Below, piece after piece: positions 4,482 to 7,049 of a stretch of 7,049 bases of DNA (within the stretch, counting starts at the first letter, position 1; the number at the start of each line of letters is the position of its first letter). Origin of the DNA: Thermoflexia bacterium. GTDB taxonomy: Bacteria; Chloroflexota; Anaerolineae; B4-G1; SLSP01. Location of the stretch: NCBI GenBank assembly GCA_030605705.1, contig JAUWHU010000396.1, positions 1 through 7,049 of the forward strand, given 5' to 3'. The position numbers and the translations under genes are program-made. The notes beneath the pieces were generated by a model, which was given only the letters and a program-made list of their open reading frames with translations, was not told the DNA's origin and searched no databases.

Positions 4482-5312
4482 TTACACGATAACCACATCG
4501 TCCAGGGCCGCCTCTGGATCGGGATAGCTCATCGCCAGACCCTCCAACGTCTCCACCACCACGGTTGCAATCACCAGATTGCGATACCATTTGCGGTTCG
4601 CCGGAACGATGTACCAGGGCGCGGCCTCAGTGCTGGTTCTGCTCAAAACACCCTCGTAGGCGGCGAGGTAGTCGGGCCACAACTTGCGCTCCTTCAAATC
4701 CCCCCGGTTGAACTTCCAGCGCTTGAGCGGCTCATCCAAGCGGGCCTGCAGCCGGTTCTTTTGCGCGGCTTTGTCTATGTGCAGGTAGAACTTGAGGATG
4801 GTGGAGCCTTCGTCAGTCAGCAATTTCTCGAAGGCGTTGATATGCTCATAGCGCCGCCCCCAAACTTCCGGCGGCGCCAGCTCGTGGACGCGCACCACCA
4901 ACACGTCCTCGTAGTGGCTGCGGTTGAAAATGACTATCTCGCCGCGACCGGGGGTGTGCCGGTGTACCCGCCACAGGTAATCGTGCGCCAGCTCCTGCGC
5001 CGTAGGTACCTTGAATGAAGCCACTTTCACGCCCTGGGGATTGACCCCCTCGAAAACGTGGCGAATGACGCCGTCCTTACCCGCCGTGTCCATGCCCTGG
5101 AGCACGATCAACAGCTTGTGCTTGTTTTCGGCGTAGAGTAGCTCCTGCAAGGTCTCCAGGCGCGTGTTGAGATCCCGGAACAGCGCTTTGGCATCCTGCT
5201 TCTTCCCGGGGAAAGCGCTCCCATCACGGGGATCCCATTGACTCAGCTGCACCTGTGTATGCGGCGGCACGCGATAGCGTTCCATACTGCCGGGTTTCAT
5301 ATTCTCAGACAT
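4482..5312 (-). CDS. PPK2-family polyphosphate:nucleotide phosphotransferase (class III-like)
   Basis: A 276-residue cytoplasmic P-loop kinase that uses polyphosphate as phosphate donor to phosphorylate nucleotides; class III members take AMP and ADP. Walker A is GMDTAGKDG (73-81), followed by RHVFEGVNPQGVKVASFKVP (84-103). Walker B region is IFNRSHYEDVLVVRVH (128-143), the signature of the PPK2_rel_1/class III type rather than the FDRSWYNR form of class I. Lid arginines and the DEPLKRWKFNRGDLKER segment follow, then a C-terminal PWYIVPANRKWYRN motif, all as expected. Length matches the family. The ATG at 5310-5312 has AAAGGAGG 7 nt upstream. An in-frame ATG at 5411 was not used because it would translate the GC hairpins. 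The gene lies 165 nt downstream of the DUF4139 gene. Confidence 0.92.
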   Translation of the reverse strand: MSENMKPGSMERYRVPPHTQVQLSQWDPRDGSAFPGKKQDAKALFRDLNTRLETLQELLYAENKHKLLIVLQGMDTAGKDGVIRHVFEGVNPQGVKVASFKVPTAQELAHDYLWRVHRHTPGRGEIVIFNRSHYEDVLVVRVHELAPPEVWGRRYEHINAFEKLLTDEGSTILKFYLHIDKAAQKNRLQARLDEPLKRWKFNRGDLKERKLWPDYLAAYEGVLSRTSTEAAPWYIVPANRKWYRNLVIATVVVETLEGLAMSYPDPEAALDDVVIV

Positions 5313-5360
5313 CAATGCGCCTCCTTTGGCATAGGGGCAGAGTGACACATCCGCTCCCAA

Positions 5361-5390
5361 AAGCTCCCCGCCCCCGTCCCCGGGGGCGGG
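5361..5390 (-). terminator. GC-rich stem-loop followed by TTTT, probable intrinsic terminator
   Basis: A perfect 10-bp stem, CCCGCCCCCG (5367-5376) with CGGGGGCGGG (5381-5390), closes a 4-nt loop. On the - strand it is followed by GAGC and TTTT. It lies downstream of the DUF4139 gene and upstream of PPK2, so it could end DUF4139 transcription or attenuate read-through into PPK2. Confidence 0.58.
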
Positions 5391-5416
5391 CTTGTGAGGG
5401 AACTCGCACATGGGTC

Positions 5417-5433
5417 GCCCCCGAGACGGGGGC
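5417..5433. repeat. Second GC hairpin in the DUF4139-PPK2 spacer
   Basis: GCCCCCG (5417-5423) pairs with CGGGGGC (5427-5433) around a 3-nt AGA loop. It resembles the core of the hairpin at 5367-5390 and is also preceded on the - strand by CAAGCCC, so the pair looks like two versions of one palindromic unit. No T-tract follows. Confidence 0.6.
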
Positions 5434-5477
5434 TTGGAGCAGTGTAAGTGCGACTTTTACCCCAAGGCCTCCTTTGG

Positions 5478-7049
5478 CTACTCCATTCCCTGCAAGCGCT
5501 CCTCGAGCTCCTGCTGTACCCGCTTGATCTGGGTTTTCAAATCCGCCTCGCGCTGCTCCAACGACCGGAGTCGTTCCTCGGTGCTCTCTAGCTGCTTGAC
5601 GTAGCGCGCGCGCAACGTCCCCTCCTTACCGGCCTGCGAAAGGGGCTGCATGTTCCCCTGTATCTGCCGCTGGGCCTGGTAAATCTTCTCCCGCTCCTGG
5701 TCGCACACCGCCAGTTTTTTCTCGTAATCGGCTACCGTCTCCCAAAGCGTCAACAGCTTGGCAAGCTGATCCAACATCCTGCGATCCAACAACCCCCGCT
5801 GCAGGTAACGCTGCAAGCCCTCGTAGGATTGCTTCTGCAATTCCTCCCGCCGCCGCGTCAGACGCCGCTCCTGCACCTTGAGCGTGGTCTCACTCCCGGC
5901 CGGCGCCGTCACCGCGAAGCGCAGGTATTCGGCGGTGCATTCCTGGGGCGACGGCGTGTCGAAGAGCTCGTACTGAGCCGTGCGCGGATGCTCCACCAAC
6001 ACCATCAACGGCCCGGCGGTGCTGTTGGTGAGCCGGTACTCGCGCCAACGAGTGGCCCATTCCTCGAACTGCAGGTAAGCCCCGTGGATGCTCAATCGCC
6101 GGACCTCCCGGCCCGCGCCGCTCTGCTCGACGACTTTGAGGCCCAGTTCCACGGCGTAGGATAACACCACCTCGCCGCCTACGGCAGTCAGGGGCAGGAT
6201 GGCTTCACCCACGTACTCGCCGCGCGCAATGACCGTCGCCGGGCCACGCTCTAAGGTCAACCCCGTCGTATTCTTCAAACGCAGCGTCGCCACGGGATGG
6301 GTGGGCAGTTGCCGGCAGTTGTAGAGCAAATCCTTGCGGTAATCCAGTTCCTCGGAAATGATGGGCACCAGGGCCGAGCGCCCCCGGCCCACCGTCACCG
6401 GCGTGCCGATGACGTACTGGAAGAGCTCACCCAGGGTCTCGCCCGTGGTCTCCACCGCTACCGTTTCCTGCAATGACTCGCGGTCTATGCGGCGCGGCGC
6501 AGGCGCTGCCATGACCTTGTTGCGCCCGGCGCGCAGCATGGCGACGCGCGGTTCAGCCTCCGGCTTCGCCTTTGGAACGCCACTCTGAAACGTCACCGGC
6601 CCGGTCGCCACACGCCGTTCCTCTTTGACCACCGGTCGCTCCGGCGTGAAGGGCGTCGTGAGGTCGTAGACGAACGAGAGCGGCATCCCCGCCACCAGCG
6701 CCAGGGAAATATCCTTCAAGTCCTCCCCCAGCCGGTTATCGAAGAGGCCCCAACCTTGCAGCAAGGCTCTACCGCCCTGGCCTTCCTCATCCGGCTCGGA
6801 GACGAGACGGGAGCTGACCCGCCACGTCGGCGCGGGGGCGACGTAGCTCACGGCTAAGTCATGCTCTCCCGGCGAGAGGCGCAGAGTCACGCTGCGGGTG
6901 TTCTCCTGATCGAGCGCTGTCTGTAGGAAGAAGCGCAAATCGCCCACGCCGCGCTCGTCGAGGATTTCCACGCCCTGGACGCGCCCCAACGTCACGACCT
7001 GCACCTCGTCGCTGCCGTCGCGCAACAGCGAGACCAACGTCCCCGCCAA
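5478..7049 (-). CDS. DUF4139 domain-containing protein, N-terminus outside window
   Basis: 523 residues are visible; the reading frame runs off the right edge, so the start and an N-terminal part are missing (the first codon seen, TTG, is not taken as a start). Family features: SPGEHDLAVSYVAPAPTWRVSSRLV (59-83) and ALLQGWGLFDNRLGEDLKDISLALVAGMPLSFVYDL (95-130), the conserved W-R-x-S and L-x-G-W core of DUF4139. A proline-rich linker (133-185) follows, then GETLGELFQYVIGTPVTVGRGRSALVPI (203-230), also typical. A beta-rich stretch runs to about 390, then a long charged coiled coil (about 393-520, rich in Glu, Gln, Lys and Arg). No membrane segment is seen. DUF4139 proteins are poorly characterised; the MuiA-like name for relatives says little about function. 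The hairpin module and PPK2 follow. Confidence 0.78.
   Translation of the reverse strand: MAGTLVSLLRDGSDEVQVVTLGRVQGVEILDERGVGDLRFFLQTALDQENTRSVTLRLSPGEHDLAVSYVAPAPTWRVSSRLVSEPDEEGQGGRALLQGWGLFDNRLGEDLKDISLALVAGMPLSFVYDLTTPFTPERPVVKEERRVATGPVTFQSGVPKAKPEAEPRVAMLRAGRNKVMAAPAPRRIDRESLQETVAVETTGETLGELFQYVIGTPVTVGRGRSALVPIISEELDYRKDLLYNCRQLPTHPVATLRLKNTTGLTLERGPATVIARGEYVGEAILPLTAVGGEVVLSYAVELGLKVVEQSGAGREVRRLSIHGAYLQFEEWATRWREYRLTNSTAGPLMVLVEHPRTAQYELFDTPSPQECTAEYLRFAVTAPAGSETTLKVQERRLTRRREELQKQSYEGLQRYLQRGLLDRRMLDQLAKLLTLWETVADYEKKLAVCDQEREKIYQAQRQIQGNMQPLSQAGKEGTLRARYVKQLESTEERLRSLEQREADLKTQIKRVQQELEERLQGME

Larger units (their letters stand above)
5319..5478 (-). repeat. Hairpin-rich module bounded by 12-bp direct repeats, possible small inserted element
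   Basis: GCCAAAGGAGGC (- strand) occurs twice: at 5467-5478, overlapping the DUF4139 stop codon by one base, and at 5319-5330, where it supplies the PPK2 ribosome binding site. The copies are 148 bp apart. The enclosed DNA carries two strong GC hairpins (5367-5390 and 5417-5433), and its two ends are imperfect inverted copies of each other (GGGG, then A-AGT--CAC, then GCTCC-AAGC on both). The structure suggests a MITE- or REP-like insertion that split a tight gene junction. Two independent strong ribosome sites plus a terminator is the plain alternative. Confidence 0.4.

Noticed and set aside
5313..5411. Longer start for the PPK2 gene
   Set aside because: The extra 33 residues come from the GC hairpins and are not family-like. 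AAAGGAGG fits the ATG at 5312.

Overview
The window is about 7 kb of GC-rich bacterial DNA with one gene on the + strand and six loci on the - strand. The spacers are filled with heptanucleotide repeats and CT-rich tracts. That spacer style, together with the proteins (a DUF4405 membrane protein, a DUF4139 protein, a class III-like PPK2, and an OmpR-type two-component pair), suggests a Chloroflexota genome, perhaps an Anaerolineae/Caldilineae-type bacterium. This assignment is an inference from style; no marker gene is present.

Layout, left to right: (1) 1-111 is a leader that can fold into a three-way junction with a loop-to-tail pseudoknot, just ahead of (2) a + strand TPR protein (112-717) with four repeats on an exact 40-residue period. 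(3) A heptamer array starts on the first base after its stop codon and is followed by a 12-bp-stem inverted repeat, probably a bidirectional terminator. (4) On the - strand, 1824-834 holds a two-gene operon: a small DUF4405 membrane protein, then an exported or membrane-anchored protein with a beta-rich C-terminal domain. Three tandem 11-bp CTTCA repeats lie just upstream and look like an OmpR/PhoB-family operator. (5) 2140-3537 is a sensor histidine kinase broken by one in-frame amber codon exactly between HAMP and HisKA; 3624-4313 is its OmpR-family response regulator. (6) 4482-5312 is a polyphosphate-dependent PPK2-family kinase. (7) 5319-5478 is a hairpin-rich module bounded by 12-bp direct repeats. 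(8) 5478-7049 is a DUF4139 protein whose N-terminus lies outside the window.

The likely working unit is the two-component system plus the DUF4405 operon: the regulator would bind the 11-bp repeats and switch on a membrane (possibly heme-binding) protein and its extracytoplasmic partner. If the amber codon is real, signal input to this circuit is lost or altered. The PPK2 and DUF4139 genes appear to be a neighbouring, functionally separate pair.

The observations most worth following are the unassigned riboswitch-like leader at 1-111, the phased operator at 1867-1899, the single-codon kinase break at 2836-2838, the direct-repeat-flanked hairpin module at 5319-5478, and a composite spacer element (CT tract, GCGTGTT-type heptamers, AAATGGC heptamers) found twice in the same order and orientation.
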